The notes: a model not told the origin generated them from the letters alone. A stretch of 64,000 bases of DNA from Rhodobacter sp. (GCA_016704435.1 JADJAB010000002.1:310001-374000), one strand, 5' to 3'; counted from the first letter of the stretch, positions 45,489-54,468 are shown. Translations and numbers: made by a program.

Positions 45489-45689
45489 ATGCCCAAGATG
45501 AAGACCAAGTCAGCCGCGAAAAAGCGGTTCACCTTCACGGCCAATGGCCATGTGAAGGCCGGTGTGGCCGGCAAGCGCCACGGCATGATCAAACGCACGA
45601 CGAAATTCATCCGCGATGCCTCGGGGACCATGATCCTCTGCGCTGCGGACGAGAAGATCGTCAAGAAATACATGCCGTACAACCGGTAA
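45489..45689 (+). CDS. rpmI: 50S ribosomal protein L35
   Basis: A 66-residue basic protein (MPKMKTKSAAKKRFTFTANG) with the L35 signature KMKTKSAAKKRF and HGMIKRTTKFIRD, ending MPYNR. It belongs to the large ribosomal subunit. rplT follows 12 bases later, the standard pair. GGAGAG precedes the start. Confidence 0.97.
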   Translation: MPKMKTKSAAKKRFTFTANGHVKAGVAGKRHGMIKRTTKFIRDASGTMILCAADEKIVKKYMPYNR

Positions 45690-45701
45690 GGAGAGCCCCA
45701 G

Positions 45702-46064
45702 ATGTCCCGCGTCAAATCCGGCAAGGTCACCCATGCCCGTCACCGCAAGGTGATCAAGAAGGCCGCTGGCTACTATGCCGCCCGCTCCACCAATTTCCGC
45801 ACCGCCACGCAGGCGGTGGACAAGGCCCAGCAGTATGCCACCCGCGACCGCAAGGCCAAGAAGGGCCAGTTCCGCGCGCTGTGGATCCAGCGGATCAACG
45901 CCGCGGTGCGGCTGTTCGACCCGGCCTTCACCTATTCGCGTCTGATCAACGGCCTGGCGAAGGCCGGGATCGAGGTCGACCGCAAGGTTCTGGCCGATCT
46001 GGCCGTGCATGAGCCCGATGCCTTCAACGCCATCGCCGACAAGGCCCGCGCCGCGCTGGCGTAA
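45702..46064 (+). CDS. rplT: 50S ribosomal protein L20
   Basis: A 120-residue protein (MSRVKSGKVTHARHRKVIKK) with the L20 motifs AAGYYAARSTNFRTATQAV and RALWIQRINAAVRLFDPAFT, SRLINGLAKAGIEVDRKVLA. It binds 23S rRNA early in large-subunit assembly and in many bacteria represses its own operon. An intrinsic terminator follows after about 30 bases. Confidence 0.98.
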   Translation: MSRVKSGKVTHARHRKVIKKAAGYYAARSTNFRTATQAVDKAQQYATRDRKAKKGQFRALWIQRINAAVRLFDPAFTYSRLINGLAKAGIEVDRKVLADLAVHEPDAFNAIADKARAALA

Positions 46065-46095
46065 GGCCACGAATTCTTTTCTGCGTAAATTCAAG

Positions 46096-46123
46096 CCCCG
46101 CCCGATGACAGGGGCGGGGTTTT
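46096..46123 (+). terminator. intrinsic terminator after rplT
   Basis: CCCCGCCC (46096-46103), loop GATGACAG, GGGCGGGG (46112-46119), then TTTT. Confidence 0.8.
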
Positions 46124-46140
46124 CCCTTCCAGGGGTGCGG

Positions 46141-46470
46141 TTGACTCATGTCCTGTTCCTGTGCGGAAAGGCGCGGATGCGCAGCCCCACAACCGCCGAT
46201 CTGGTGCGTACCTGGCCCGGCATAACCAGCGATTTCGCCGGGCTTTCCAACGATGCCGATGAACGGCTGGGGGCCGAGCATCTGGAGGCCGCCGATCTCA
46301 TCTGTGTGATGGAGGGGCGTCAGGCCCGGCGGTTGCAAGCCCTGTTCCCGCACCTGCTGCGCGGCAAACCGGTGCATGTCCTGAATATCCCCGATCGTTT
46401 CTCCTATGGTGCCGCGGATCTGATCGCCCTGCTGACTGCCCGCCTGACGCCGATCCTGCGACGGCCCTGA
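46141..46470 (+). CDS. predicted protein tyrosine phosphatase (COG4551-like)
   Basis: A short low-molecular-weight-phosphatase-like protein. The P-loop C-x5-R-S appears as FLCGKARMRSPTTADLV near residue 10, and the body reads AEHLEAADLICVMEGRQARR ... VHVLNIPDRFSYGAADLIAL. The start is TTG at 46141 with AGGGG before it, or GTG at 46135; both give about 110 residues. The conserved Asp (NIPDRF) could be the general acid. The target is unknown. Confidence 0.8.
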   Translation: MTHVLFLCGKARMRSPTTADLVRTWPGITSDFAGLSNDADERLGAEHLEAADLICVMEGRQARRLQALFPHLLRGKPVHVLNIPDRFSYGAADLIALLTARLTPILRRP

Positions 46471-46608
46471 CTGCCGAGCTTGAGGCCACCGGGAACTGAC
46501 CCGCCCGGCCACCCCGCTGCGGCCTTGGAACCATCCGATCCCGCCCGGCGTTTACATCCCGGACCATGAAAACCCCGAACCGATAGCCCGAACAGATAGG
46601 AGGCCCCC

Positions 46609-47091
46609 ATGCCCGCCCAGACCGCCACCCGCATCGATATCGCCCGTCCGAACCGCGAAAAGGTCGAGGCGCTGTTGAACCAGCTTCTGGCCGACCTGAC
46701 CGACATGGCTGCCCGCACCAAGCACGCGCACTGGAACGTCACCGGGCCCCATTTCATCGCCTTGCACCAGCATTTCGACGGACTCCACGCCGTGCTGACC
46801 GGCCATATCGACGCCGTGGCCGAACGCACCGCCGCCTTGGGCGGGTTCGTGCGCGGTCGGCTGTCGGATGCTGCCGGAGCGACCCGGCTGAAGGAATTTC
46901 CCGAGGCCACGCGCGACGGCATGGCCGTGGTCAAGGCGCTGGCCGGCGCGCTGGCCGATGTGTCGAATGCCGCCCGCGACGGGATCGAGACCTGCGAGGA
47001 CGAGTCGGATCTGGTCACAGCCGATCTCTTGACCGGCCTGTCGGGCGATCTGGACAAGCAGCTCTATTTCCTTGAGTCGCATCTGCGATAG
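46609..47091 (+). CDS. dps: Dps family DNA-protecting ferritin
   Basis: A 160-residue four-helix protein (MPAQTATRIDIARPNREKVE). The intersubunit ferroxidase ligands are seen as AARTKHAHWNVTGPHFIALH (His), QHFDGLHAVLTGHIDAVAER (Asp, Glu), and the C-terminal helix ends KQLYFLESHLR. Dps shells of 12 subunits store iron and shield DNA under stress. It is preceded by AGGAGG. An inverted repeat lies 50 bases downstream. Confidence 0.93.
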   Translation: MPAQTATRIDIARPNREKVEALLNQLLADLTDMAARTKHAHWNVTGPHFIALHQHFDGLHAVLTGHIDAVAERTAALGGFVRGRLSDAAGATRLKEFPEATRDGMAVVKALAGALADVSNAARDGIETCEDESDLVTADLLTGLSGDLDKQLYFLESHLR

Positions 47092-47138
47092 AGCCTGGGG
47101 CAAGAGACAGCGCCCGGCCCGGGGGCCAGTTCCGGGAC

Positions 47139-47165
47139 GGATTGTTCGCGCTGAACGAACAATCC
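47139..47165. repeat. perfect inverted repeat downstream of dps
   Basis: GGATTGTTCG (47139-47148), loop CGCTGAA, CGAACAATCC (47156-47165). A 10-base perfect stem without T tail. It could be an RNA hairpin or an operator for the next gene at 47302. The rest of the 210-base gap shows nothing else. Confidence 0.4.
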
Positions 47166-47301
47166 CCCGGAATGGCCGCAATGTCGCCCGAATCGTCCGC
47201 GACACCGGACAGAACGTTAACTTTTCTCCGGTGTTTCCATGTGTGCTTGCGTCCCCATGCTCCAAGGTCTGACCGCCTTCCTCCTTCCGGAAGGCCCTGA
47301 C

Positions 47302-47718
47302 ATGTGGCACGAATTTGCCCTCGGCCTCGACTTCGCCGATCCCAGGGCGACGATCGACCTTCTGATCGCGGCCAATGCCATCACCCTGCGCCCCGATTGC
47401 GACAGGGCGACCGCCGCACTGATCCTGGCCAAGGCCGCCGCAGCGGGCTTTCACCGGGGCGAGGCGCCGAAGGGCTTTGACGATACCACCGCGCGCGCCT
47501 TCGCCGTCCGACTGACAGACGCGATGGTCACCGGCCAGTTCACCGCCGCCCGTTTCGCGCTGCCGCCCGAAGCGCTGCGGCTGGTCATCCGCCAGCTCGG
47601 CCCGCGCGGTCCGCTGCCCCTGCCGCCGCTGTCGCTGGGCCATGCGCCGCACCGCCCGCGCTTTGCCTTTGCGGGCTGGCACCCCGTTCGCCAACCCGCC
47701 CGCGCCCGCAGCGCCTGA
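47302..47718 (+). CDS. hypothetical protein, 138 aa
   Basis: ATG at 47302 with GGAAGG upstream (MWHEFALGLDFADPRATIDL). The first half is helical and Ala-rich (AANAITLRPDCDRATAALIL, AFAVRLTDAMVTGQFTAARF); the C-terminal 45 residues are rich in Pro, Arg and His (PRGPLPLPPLSLGHAPHRPR) and probably disordered. No family recognised. Codon use is like the neighbours. Confidence 0.55.
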   Translation: MWHEFALGLDFADPRATIDLLIAANAITLRPDCDRATAALILAKAAAAGFHRGEAPKGFDDTTARAFAVRLTDAMVTGQFTAARFALPPEALRLVIRQLGPRGPLPLPPLSLGHAPHRPRFAFAGWHPVRQPARARSA

Positions 47719-47781
47719 CCGGCCTCTTGCAATCAAGGGCCTGCCCCGCTAACCCCGGTCCCGCAAGGGCCGGAGGCTGGG

Positions 47782-48861
47782 ATGGATCTGAACGAAATCC
47801 GTGGAAAGTACATCGCGGCCGTGGCCGGGGCCTCGGGCGAGGCAGCCCTGGAAGAGGTGCGGCTGGCTGCACTCGGCAAGAAGGGCGAGATCAGCGCCCT
47901 GATGTCGACCCTGGGCAAGATGGACCCGGAGGCGCGCAAGACCGCCGGGGCACATCTGAACGCGCTGAAGGACGAGATCGACGCCGCTCTGCGCGCGCGC
48001 AAGGCGGCGCTGAACGATGCCGCGCTGGACGAACGGCTGAAGTCCGAATGGCTGGACGTCACCCTGCCCGGCCGCCCGCGCCGGATCGGCACCATCCATC
48101 CGGTGTCGCAGGTGATGGACGAGCTGACCGCGATTTTCGCCGACATGGGGTTTGCGGTGGCCGAAGGCCCGCAGGTCGAATCCGACTGGTACAATTTCGA
48201 CGCGCTGAACATCCCGCCCGAACACCCCGCGCGGCAGGAACATGACACCTTCTTCATGCACCGCGCGGAAGGCGACGACCGCCCGCCGCATGTGCTGCGC
48301 ACCCATACCAGCCCGGTGCAGATCCGCGCGCTGATGGACCAGGGCGCGCCGATCCGCGTCATCGCCCCCGGCCGCGTCTACCGGATGGACATGGACCAGA
48401 CCCACACGCCGATGTTCCATCAGGTCGAGGGGCTGGCGATCGACCGCGACATCTCGATGGCCAACCTGAAATGGACGCTGGAGGAATTCTGCCGGGCGTT
48501 CTTCGAGGTCGACAAGGTCGAACTGCGGTTCCGTGCCTCGCATTTCCCGTTCACCGAACCCTCCGCCGAAGTCGACATCCGCTATTCCAACATCGGCGGC
48601 CAGCTCCGCATCGGCGAAGGCGACAAATGGATGGAGATCCTCGGCTCCGGCATGGTCCACCCCAAGGTGCTGAAGGCGGCCGGCGTCGACCCCGACCAAT
48701 GGCAAGGCTTTGCCTTCGGCATGGGCATCGACCGCATCGCCATGCTGAAATACGGCATCCCCGACCTGCGCGCGTTCTTTGAGAGCGACCTGCGCTGGCT
48801 GCGGCACTACGGGTTTTCCGCGCTGGACATGCCGGATCTGCCGGGGGGGTTGAGTAGGTGA
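47782..48861 (+). CDS. pheS: phenylalanine--tRNA ligase subunit alpha
   Basis: A 359-residue class II synthetase subunit (MDLNEIRGKYIAAVAGASGE) with the N-terminal coiled coil and catalytic motifs: GRPRRIGTIHPVSQVMDELT, TRTSPVQIR-type motif 2 (here LRTHTSPVQIRALMDQG), RFRASHFPFTEPSAEVDIRY and motif 3 FGMGIDRIAMLKYGIPDLRA. The beta subunit gene pheT, which commonly follows, is absent from the window; instead a low-GC DUF2513 gene overlaps its stop. Confidence 0.97.
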   Translation: MDLNEIRGKYIAAVAGASGEAALEEVRLAALGKKGEISALMSTLGKMDPEARKTAGAHLNALKDEIDAALRARKAALNDAALDERLKSEWLDVTLPGRPRRIGTIHPVSQVMDELTAIFADMGFAVAEGPQVESDWYNFDALNIPPEHPARQEHDTFFMHRAEGDDRPPHVLRTHTSPVQIRALMDQGAPIRVIAPGRVYRMDMDQTHTPMFHQVEGLAIDRDISMANLKWTLEEFCRAFFEVDKVELRFRASHFPFTEPSAEVDIRYSNIGGQLRIGEGDKWMEILGSGMVHPKVLKAAGVDPDQWQGFAFGMGIDRIAMLKYGIPDLRAFFESDLRWLRHYGFSALDMPDLPGGLSR

Positions 48862-49202
48862 AAAGAGACGATGACCAAATCCGCAATTTGCTTCTGAGCT
48901 ACGAAGAACATGACGAATGGCTGTTTCTGATGCCAGGAGACACGGCGACTCGACGGCAGAAGATCAAAGAGGAGCGAACATGTCTTGAACGCTTCTGATT
49001 TGATCGACGCAGGGCTCTTCACAATGGTCAAAACGTCAACTCACCCTGGCTTACAAACTCAGGTCACGATTTTCTTGCAGCAGTTCGCGACGACGGCATT
49101 TGGCAGAAGACCAAGGAAGCAGTTGCTAAAACTGGCGGCAATGCCGCGATCGAGTTAGTGAGGACAATTGCTATGGGGTTTGCAAGAAAGAAGCTCGAAT
49201 AG
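48858..49202 (+). CDS. DUF2513 family protein, low GC, frameshifted
   Basis: GTG at 48858 overlaps the pheS stop (GTGA). The first 47 residues (VKRDDDQIRNLLLSYEEHDE ... LMPGDTATRRQKIKEERTC) match the start of DUF2513, an uncharacterised family often linked to phages and islands. After slips near 49000 and 49050 the rest reads LIDAGLFTMVKTSTH and WLTNSGHDFLAAVRDDGIWQ, then KTKEAVAKTGGNAAIELVRT, ending FARKKLE. Base composition is clearly more AT-rich than neighbours, which suggests acquisition. About 115 residues if restored. Confidence 0.7.
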
Positions 49203-49244
49203 TTCACCGGCTTGACGGTGGCGCTATTCTCTCAACCACCCTAG

Positions 49245-49290
49245 CTTCATCTCGGCAAAAAACTCTGGGGGGGGGGTCAAACCCCCGCCG
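49245..49290. repeat. intergenic repeat, degenerate copy 3
   Basis: CTTCATCTCGGCAAAAAACT, then a run of ten G, TCAAA and CCCCC. It shares the head and the G/C stem of the units at 7147 and 14931 but lacks the GCGAATGC palindrome. As RNA the G and C runs would pair and could end DUF2513 or flavoprotein transcripts. Confidence 0.4.
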
Positions 49291-50439
49291 CTAATGCAAA
49301 GCCGCCGCCCCCGCCCATCGCCCCGTCGCGAGGCACGCCGTCAACAAATACCCCCCCGTCGGCGCTTCCCAATCCAGCATCTCGCCGCAGGCGAAGACCC
49401 CCGGCAGGGCACGCAGTTCCAGATCGTCGGTCAGCGCGGCGCGGGTGATGCCCCCGGCGGTCGAGATCGCCTCGTCCAGCGGGCGCGGCCCCAGATGGCG
49501 CGCGGAAAGATGCTTCACCACCGTCAGCGCCTCCCCCCGCCCCCATTCCATCACCAGCGCCGCCGCCACCGGCGACAGGCCCAGCTTGCGCAACCGGTTC
49601 GAATTACTCTCGCCCGGCTTCATCCGGGCCAGCCGCGCCTCAACCTCCGCCACCGCTACGTCCGGCATCAGGTCCAGCACCAGCGCCGCGCCTTCGCGAA
49701 CCGAACGCGACACGGCATAGACCCCGCCGCCCTCCAGCCCACGGGCCGAGACGATGAATTCCCCGCGCGACAGCGCGGAGCCGGCGCGCAGCGCCGCCCC
49801 CTTCACGGCGCAGCCGAAATACCGCGCCATATGCGGCGACCAATCCACCGCAAGCCCCATGTTGGCGGGCTTCCACGGCGCAACCTCCACCCCCTTTGCG
49901 GCCAGCCACGGCACCCAGGCGCCGTCCGACCCCAGCCGCGACCAACTCGCCCCGCCCAGTGCCAGCACCGTGACGACCGGGCGCAACGGCCGTTCGCCCT
50001 CCGGCGTCTGGAACCGGAAATCCGCACCCTGCCAGCCAAGCCAGCGCCAGCGCGTCCGCAACTCCACCCCCGCAGCCCCCAGCCGCGCCAGCCAGGCGCG
50101 CAGCAGCGGCGAGGCCTTCATCGCCACCGGAAACACCCGGCCGGAAGACCCGGTGAACACCTCCTGCCCCAGCCCCCGGCACCAGCCGGTCACTTGCGCT
50201 GGCCCGAACTCCGCCAGCATCGGCGCCAGCCAGTCGCCCTCATAGGCGGCCAGGAACGCGGCTGGCGCCTCTTCCTTGGTGATGTTCAGCCCGGATTTCC
50301 CGGCCATCAGGAACTTGCGCGCCGGGCTGGGCCTGGCCTCGGCCACCACCACCCGGCGGCCAGCCTGCGCCAGCTCTTCCGCCGCCATCAGCCCGGCCGG
50401 ACCGGCACCGATGACCAGCGCGTCCAGCGGCTCGGTCAC
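49291..50439 (-). CDS. FAD-dependent flavoprotein, TIGR03862/HI0933-like
   Basis: A 382-residue flavoprotein with the FAD dinucleotide fold at the start (LDALVIGAGPAGLMAAEELA), MAGKSGLNITKEEAPAAFLA, VFPVAMKASPLLRAWLARLG, VLALGGASWSRLGSDG and C-terminal GVFACGEMLDWEAPTGGYLL. The family resembles BaiN/YhiN oxidoreductases; substrates are unknown. GTG start overlaps the MscS stop (GTGA). Confidence 0.9.
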   Translation of the reverse strand: MTEPLDALVIGAGPAGLMAAEELAQAGRRVVVAEARPSPARKFLMAGKSGLNITKEEAPAAFLAAYEGDWLAPMLAEFGPAQVTGWCRGLGQEVFTGSSGRVFPVAMKASPLLRAWLARLGAAGVELRTRWRWLGWQGADFRFQTPEGERPLRPVVTVLALGGASWSRLGSDGAWVPWLAAKGVEVAPWKPANMGLAVDWSPHMARYFGCAVKGAALRAGSALSRGEFIVSARGLEGGGVYAVSRSVREGAALVLDLMPDVAVAEVEARLARMKPGESNSNRLRKLGLSPVAAALVMEWGRGEALTVVKHLSARHLGPRPLDEAISTAGGITRAALTDDLELRALPGVFACGEMLDWEAPTGGYLLTACLATGRWAGAAALH

Positions 50440-51791
50440 GCCCCGGCGCCCTTTGCGGGCTTTGCGCCCTTTGCGGGCTTGGGCGGCGCTTCATTGCGGA
50501 TATGCACCACCCGCTGCGGGAATGGCATCTCGATCCCCTCCGCCTTCAGCGCGTTCCAGATCGCGAACAGCACATGGCTTGCATATTTGTTCTTGCCGTC
50601 GTCGATACCGCTCACCCAGTATTCCACGATGAAATCGACGCTGGACTCCCCAAACCCCGCCAGTTCGCAATCCGGCCCGTCGGGCTTTTGCAAGACGAAT
50701 GGCAGCGCCGCGACGGCCGGGGTGATGATCCCCGGCACAAGGTTGATGTCGGTGTCATAGGAAACCGAAAACGCCGCCTCATAGCGGTTGGCGCTGCCCT
50801 GGTCGGAGTAATTCACCACCCGCGAGGTGATGAAATGCTCGTTCGGGACCACGATCCACTTGCCGTCAAAGGTTTCCAGCACGCAGGCGCGGGCGGTCAT
50901 CTTGACGATGGTTCCCTTTTCGCCGCCGTCCAGCTCGACATAGTCGCCGACGGTGGTCTGGCCTTCCAGCAGCAGGATGATGCCCGAGATGAAATTGGCT
51001 GCGATCTGCTGCAGGCCAAGGCCGATGCCGACGCCCAGCGCACCGCCCAACACAGCCACAGCCGTCAGGTCGATGCCCATGATCGACATCAGCAACAGGA
51101 AGGCGGCGCCGAAGATCAGCACCTCGACTGCCTTCACAGCCAGTTCGCGGGTGGCGGGGCGCAATTCGGGCTGGGCCTTGATGTATTCGGCCGATTGCCG
51201 GTTCGACCAGCCGCCCAGCCAGAACAGCAAGGACCCCGCGATGGCGCCGCGGATCAGCGCCAGGACGGAAAACTGGATATTGCCCAGGTTCACCTGCGAG
51301 GCGTCCAGCCAACCGGTGATCGGCTCCAACAGGCCGAACGTGTGCAGGGCGGCCACCGGGATCAGCACATAGCGGCCCAGAAGCCGCAGGAACCTGTCGG
51401 TCAGCACCTGGCGCACCAGCGCCAGCGCCGCCAGCAAGAGGAAGACGCGCTTGCCGAAAGCGATGACCTCGCCACTGCCGAAGGCGGCCCGTGTCAACCC
51501 TTCGCCCACCGCGGTCAGGCCATAGGCCAGCAGCGGCAGCAAGAGCGGCAGGAACCGCAGGGCAAAGCGGAACAGCGTCGCGAAAAGGCCACTGGCGCCG
51601 TCCTTCGGGGTCAGAACCCGCTCGATCACCGGCGCCAGCCGCTTTGACGCCAGATGTGCCAGCCCCCAGGCCAGCACCAGAAGCGCCAGCTGCGACCAGG
51701 CGGCCGGCGAGGTCAGCCAGCCCAGCGCATGCTGCCAGGCCCAGTCCAGCCAGGCCGACGCTTGCGCCATCATGTCGGATTGCCCGCCCAT
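50436..51791 (-). CDS. MscS-type mechanosensitive ion channel
   Basis: The ATG at 51791 follows AAGGAG. The 451-residue membrane protein has about six hydrophobic segments before the conserved channel core: pore-lining helix LTAVAVLGGALGVGIGLGLQ, then QIAANFISGIILLLEGQTTV and the beta domain GDYVELDGGEKGTIVKMTAR, TFDGKWIVVPNEHFITSRVV. The soluble end is followed by a short Lys/Pro/Ala tail. Such channels release solutes on hypo-osmotic shock. It is larger than E. coli MscS (286 aa) because of extra N-terminal helices. Confidence 0.93.
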   Translation of the reverse strand: MGGQSDMMAQASAWLDWAWQHALGWLTSPAAWSQLALLVLAWGLAHLASKRLAPVIERVLTPKDGASGLFATLFRFALRFLPLLLPLLAYGLTAVGEGLTRAAFGSGEVIAFGKRVFLLLAALALVRQVLTDRFLRLLGRYVLIPVAALHTFGLLEPITGWLDASQVNLGNIQFSVLALIRGAIAGSLLFWLGGWSNRQSAEYIKAQPELRPATRELAVKAVEVLIFGAAFLLLMSIMGIDLTAVAVLGGALGVGIGLGLQQIAANFISGIILLLEGQTTVGDYVELDGGEKGTIVKMTARACVLETFDGKWIVVPNEHFITSRVVNYSDQGSANRYEAAFSVSYDTDINLVPGIITPAVAALPFVLQKPDGPDCELAGFGESSVDFIVEYWVSGIDDGKNKYASHVLFAIWNALKAEGIEMPFPQRVVHIRNEAPPKPAKGAKPAKGAGA

Positions 51792-51839
51792 CGCGTTCTC
51801 CTTGCGGAATTCCTCCGCTGCACCATCCTCTGCCAAGGA

Positions 51840-52151
51840 ATGACCACCTGCACAAGATGATCGCACCCCACCTGCCCGCTTTGCCTGCGTCAGGTCCCGC
51901 CCGCACCGCCGCAAAGCCCGCACCACCTGGTGCCGCGCCTGAAGGGCGGCAAAAGAGGAACGACGGTGCTGCTGCACCACATCTGCCACAAGGACGCCCA
52001 CGCCCGCTTTCCCGAAGCGGAGCTCATGCGCAGCTTCGACCCGCCAGCGGCTGTGCGACCATCGGGCCGGATGCGCAGGTTCCTCGATCGGATCGCCAGA
52101 CGACCGCCCGGCTTTCCTTCGCGGCCCCCAGGAGGGCACCGGCGGCGGTGA
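51840..52151 (+). pseudogene. small HNH-type protein, 5' end disrupted
   Basis: After AAGGA an ATG at 51840 meets a stop after six codons; the same frame then reads CPLCLRQVPPAPPQSPHHLV, PRLKGGKRGTTVLLHHICHK, DAHARFPEAELMRSF and ends GGHRRR at 52151. The C-x2-C, HHL and HHICHKDAH pattern fits small HNH nuclease-like proteins seen in Rhodobacter relatives. A start at 51857 plus one extra base would also join it. It is divergent from the MscS gene. Activity is not shown by sequence. Confidence 0.5.
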
Positions 52152-52210
52152 GCGCGCCAGATTCCTTCGGCAGGAAATCTGCAAAATCCTTCCTCAAGGA
52201 TCTTGTCGCG

Positions 52211-52819
52211 CTAGACGACCAGCCGCTTGATGGCGGAAACGTGGTCCGCACTTGCCCCCAGAACATCGGCACAGAGCCCTCGCGCCGTTTTCATCAGGGC
52301 CTCGGGCGGCACGATGCGGTCGATCAGGCCCCAGGCCAGCGCCTCTTCGGCCTCGACTTTCGCGCCGGCCAGCAGGATCAGCTTGGCCCGCGCCGGGCCG
52401 ACCAGACGCGCCAGACGCGCCGGGTCCGAGGGTTGCGGCAGATATCCCAGCCGCATCACCGGGTAGAACACCTTCGCCCCCGGCACCGCCAGCCGCAGAT
52501 CGCAGGCCAGCGCCATGCCGCAGGCGCCGCCCGCCAGCGTGCCGTTCAGCGCCGCGATCGTCAGGCCCGCAAAGGCCGCGACGGCGCCGGACAGCCGCTC
52601 CCACAGCGGGCTGGTGGCAAGGCCTGCTTTCGCGGCCTCCAGATCGGCGCCGGCGGAAAAGACCCTGCCCTCGCCGGTCAGGATCAGTGCCCGTTCGTCG
52701 CCCGCGGCTTCCACCGCCTCGACCAGCGCCGCGAGCATCGCTTCGGTCAGCGCGTTGGCCTTGTCGGGCCGCGCCAACCTGATTTCCCGCAAGCCGTCTT
52801 CCGTTTCCACCGCGATCAT
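52211..52819 (-). CDS. enoyl-CoA hydratase/isomerase family protein
   Basis: A 202-residue crotonase-fold protein (MIAVETEDGLREIRLARPDK). Oxyanion-hole segments are VFSAGADLEAAKAG and LNGTLAGGACGMALACDLRL; the end reads AWGLIDRIVPPEALMKTARG. It is shorter than usual (about 255) because the C-terminal helices are reduced, so the exact reaction is uncertain. The start at 52819 is chosen over an upstream one because the family begins near the first strand. Confidence 0.85.
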   Translation of the reverse strand: MIAVETEDGLREIRLARPDKANALTEAMLAALVEAVEAAGDERALILTGEGRVFSAGADLEAAKAGLATSPLWERLSGAVAAFAGLTIAALNGTLAGGACGMALACDLRLAVPGAKVFYPVMRLGYLPQPSDPARLARLVGPARAKLILLAGAKVEAEEALAWGLIDRIVPPEALMKTARGLCADVLGASADHVSAIKRLVV

Positions 52820-52950
52820 TTGCCGCCCCCCCTGCACTGGTCGTTCCCTTATATCGCCCCGCCGCTATGGAAAAGCACCCGATCCCCCTTGCGCGGGGTC
52901 GCTCGTCACGACACCATGGATCCGGACATTTCAACCCCGAGGCTTGATCC

Positions 52951-54468
52951 ATGACCCCCAGGTTCACCCGTGCCGCCACGGCGCTTGCGCTTATCCTCCC
53001 GGCCCAGTCTGCCACTGCCCTGACCCCCGAAGAGGCCTGGGCCAGCATCGAGGCCCTGTCGTCCTCATACGGACAGACGGTCACCGTCGCCGGGACCGAT
53101 CGCAGCGGCGATACGCTGACGGTCAGCGGCATCACCTATGCGATGACCGTTGCCGATGGGCCCACCGTTACCGCGACCGTTGGCTCGGCCACCTTCCGCG
53201 ATCGCGGCGACGGCACCGTCGAGATCACCTACCCAGCCGGATACGAGGCTCTCATCGCCTTTCCCGAAGGCGCCGACGGGCCGAAATCACTGACCCTTGC
53301 GGTGACGTGGGATCAGCTTTCGATCATCGGAAGCGGAACGGCCGAGGCCGCGGTCTTCGACATGACCGCCGCGGCGATGACGTTCACGGCAAAGGACATC
53401 GTCGATCAGGACGGCACAGCCCTCGACATGAGTGGCGTCGCAACCCTGACCGGGCTTTCCGGCGGCTATTCCGCGCAGCCCGGCGGCACCGTCACGACAT
53501 TTACCAATGACATGACCGCAGAGACCATGGAACTGACGGTGAATGCCAAGGAGCCAGGCGGCGAAGGGGTGCTCTCGGGCAGCATGAAGACCGGGGCGCT
53601 GGCCATCAAGAGCAAGACCGGGATGGTCGATCAGGCGCTGATCCAGTCTGGCAACATCTCGGCTGCGCTGGCCGCCGGCTTCATGGTCGACACCGCCCTT
53701 GAAAGCGGACCGATCAGCATGGTCTTCGATTTCAGCGATCGCACGACCACCGGGCATTTCGACGGCACGCTGACCGGGGCTGCGGTGCATGTCCTGCTGA
53801 ATGCCGATGAACTGGACTATGGCTATGCGCTCCGCGGCGGCAGTTTCAACGCCACCGGCTTCGACATGCCCCTGCAGCAGATCGCCTCGTCCTTCGGCGA
53901 GATCGCGCTGGCCATCGCGATGCCGGTCAAGGCCTCGGACACGCCCGAGCCGTTCTCCGCCACGCTGCGGCTGGTCGACCTGACGATGACCGAAGAGGTC
54001 TGGGCGATCTTCGATCCCGGCCAGCAGCTGAAGCGCGACCCGGTGACGCTGATCACCGATATCGACGGCACCGGCGCCTGGACGGTCGACATCCTCGACC
54101 CTGCCGCCCAGATGGACAGCGGCCCCGACCTGCCGGCCAAGCTGTTCACGCTGGAGCTGACCGAAGTGCTGGCCCGCGCGGCCGGGGCGCAGGTTGCCGC
54201 GGCGGGCGGGCTGACCTTCGACAACGCCAACCTGCAACCCTATGGCGGCTTCCCCGCACCGACGGGCAAGATCACCGTCACCATGGACGGGATCAACGCA
54301 TTGCTGGATGCGCTGGTGGCGATCGGCGTGGTGCCCGAGGATGACATGATGGGCGCCCGGATGGGCCTTGCCATGTTCGCCCGCCCCGGCGCCAACCCCG
54401 ACCAGCTGGTCAGCGAGATCGAGTTTCGCGATGGCGGGTTGTTCGTCAACGGCCAGCAGATGTTCTGA
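52951..54468 (+). CDS. DUF2125 domain-containing protein, paralog 1
   Basis: A 505-residue exported protein: signal MTPRFTRAATALALILPAQS, then many beta strands and helices typical of DUF2125 (TPEEAWASIEALSSSYGQTV, EAAVFDMTAAAMTFTAKDIV, TGHFDGTLTGAAVHVLLNAD, EEVWAIFDPGQQLKRDPVTL). It ends with LVSEIEFRDGGLFVNGQQMF. The family is alphaproteobacterial, periplasmic or outer-membrane associated and uncharacterised. A second, related gene follows 75 bases later. Confidence 0.9.
   Translation: MTPRFTRAATALALILPAQSATALTPEEAWASIEALSSSYGQTVTVAGTDRSGDTLTVSGITYAMTVADGPTVTATVGSATFRDRGDGTVEITYPAGYEALIAFPEGADGPKSLTLAVTWDQLSIIGSGTAEAAVFDMTAAAMTFTAKDIVDQDGTALDMSGVATLTGLSGGYSAQPGGTVTTFTNDMTAETMELTVNAKEPGGEGVLSGSMKTGALAIKSKTGMVDQALIQSGNISAALAAGFMVDTALESGPISMVFDFSDRTTTGHFDGTLTGAAVHVLLNADELDYGYALRGGSFNATGFDMPLQQIASSFGEIALAIAMPVKASDTPEPFSATLRLVDLTMTEEVWAIFDPGQQLKRDPVTLITDIDGTGAWTVDILDPAAQMDSGPDLPAKLFTLELTEVLARAAGAQVAAAGGLTFDNANLQPYGGFPAPTGKITVTMDGINALLDALVAIGVVPEDDMMGARMGLAMFARPGANPDQLVSEIEFRDGGLFVNGQQMF

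Noticed and set aside
46024..46095. Autoregulatory L20 leader before rpmI
   Set aside because: The 70-base leader upstream of rpmI shows no obvious L20-binding structure I can support, so none is annotated.
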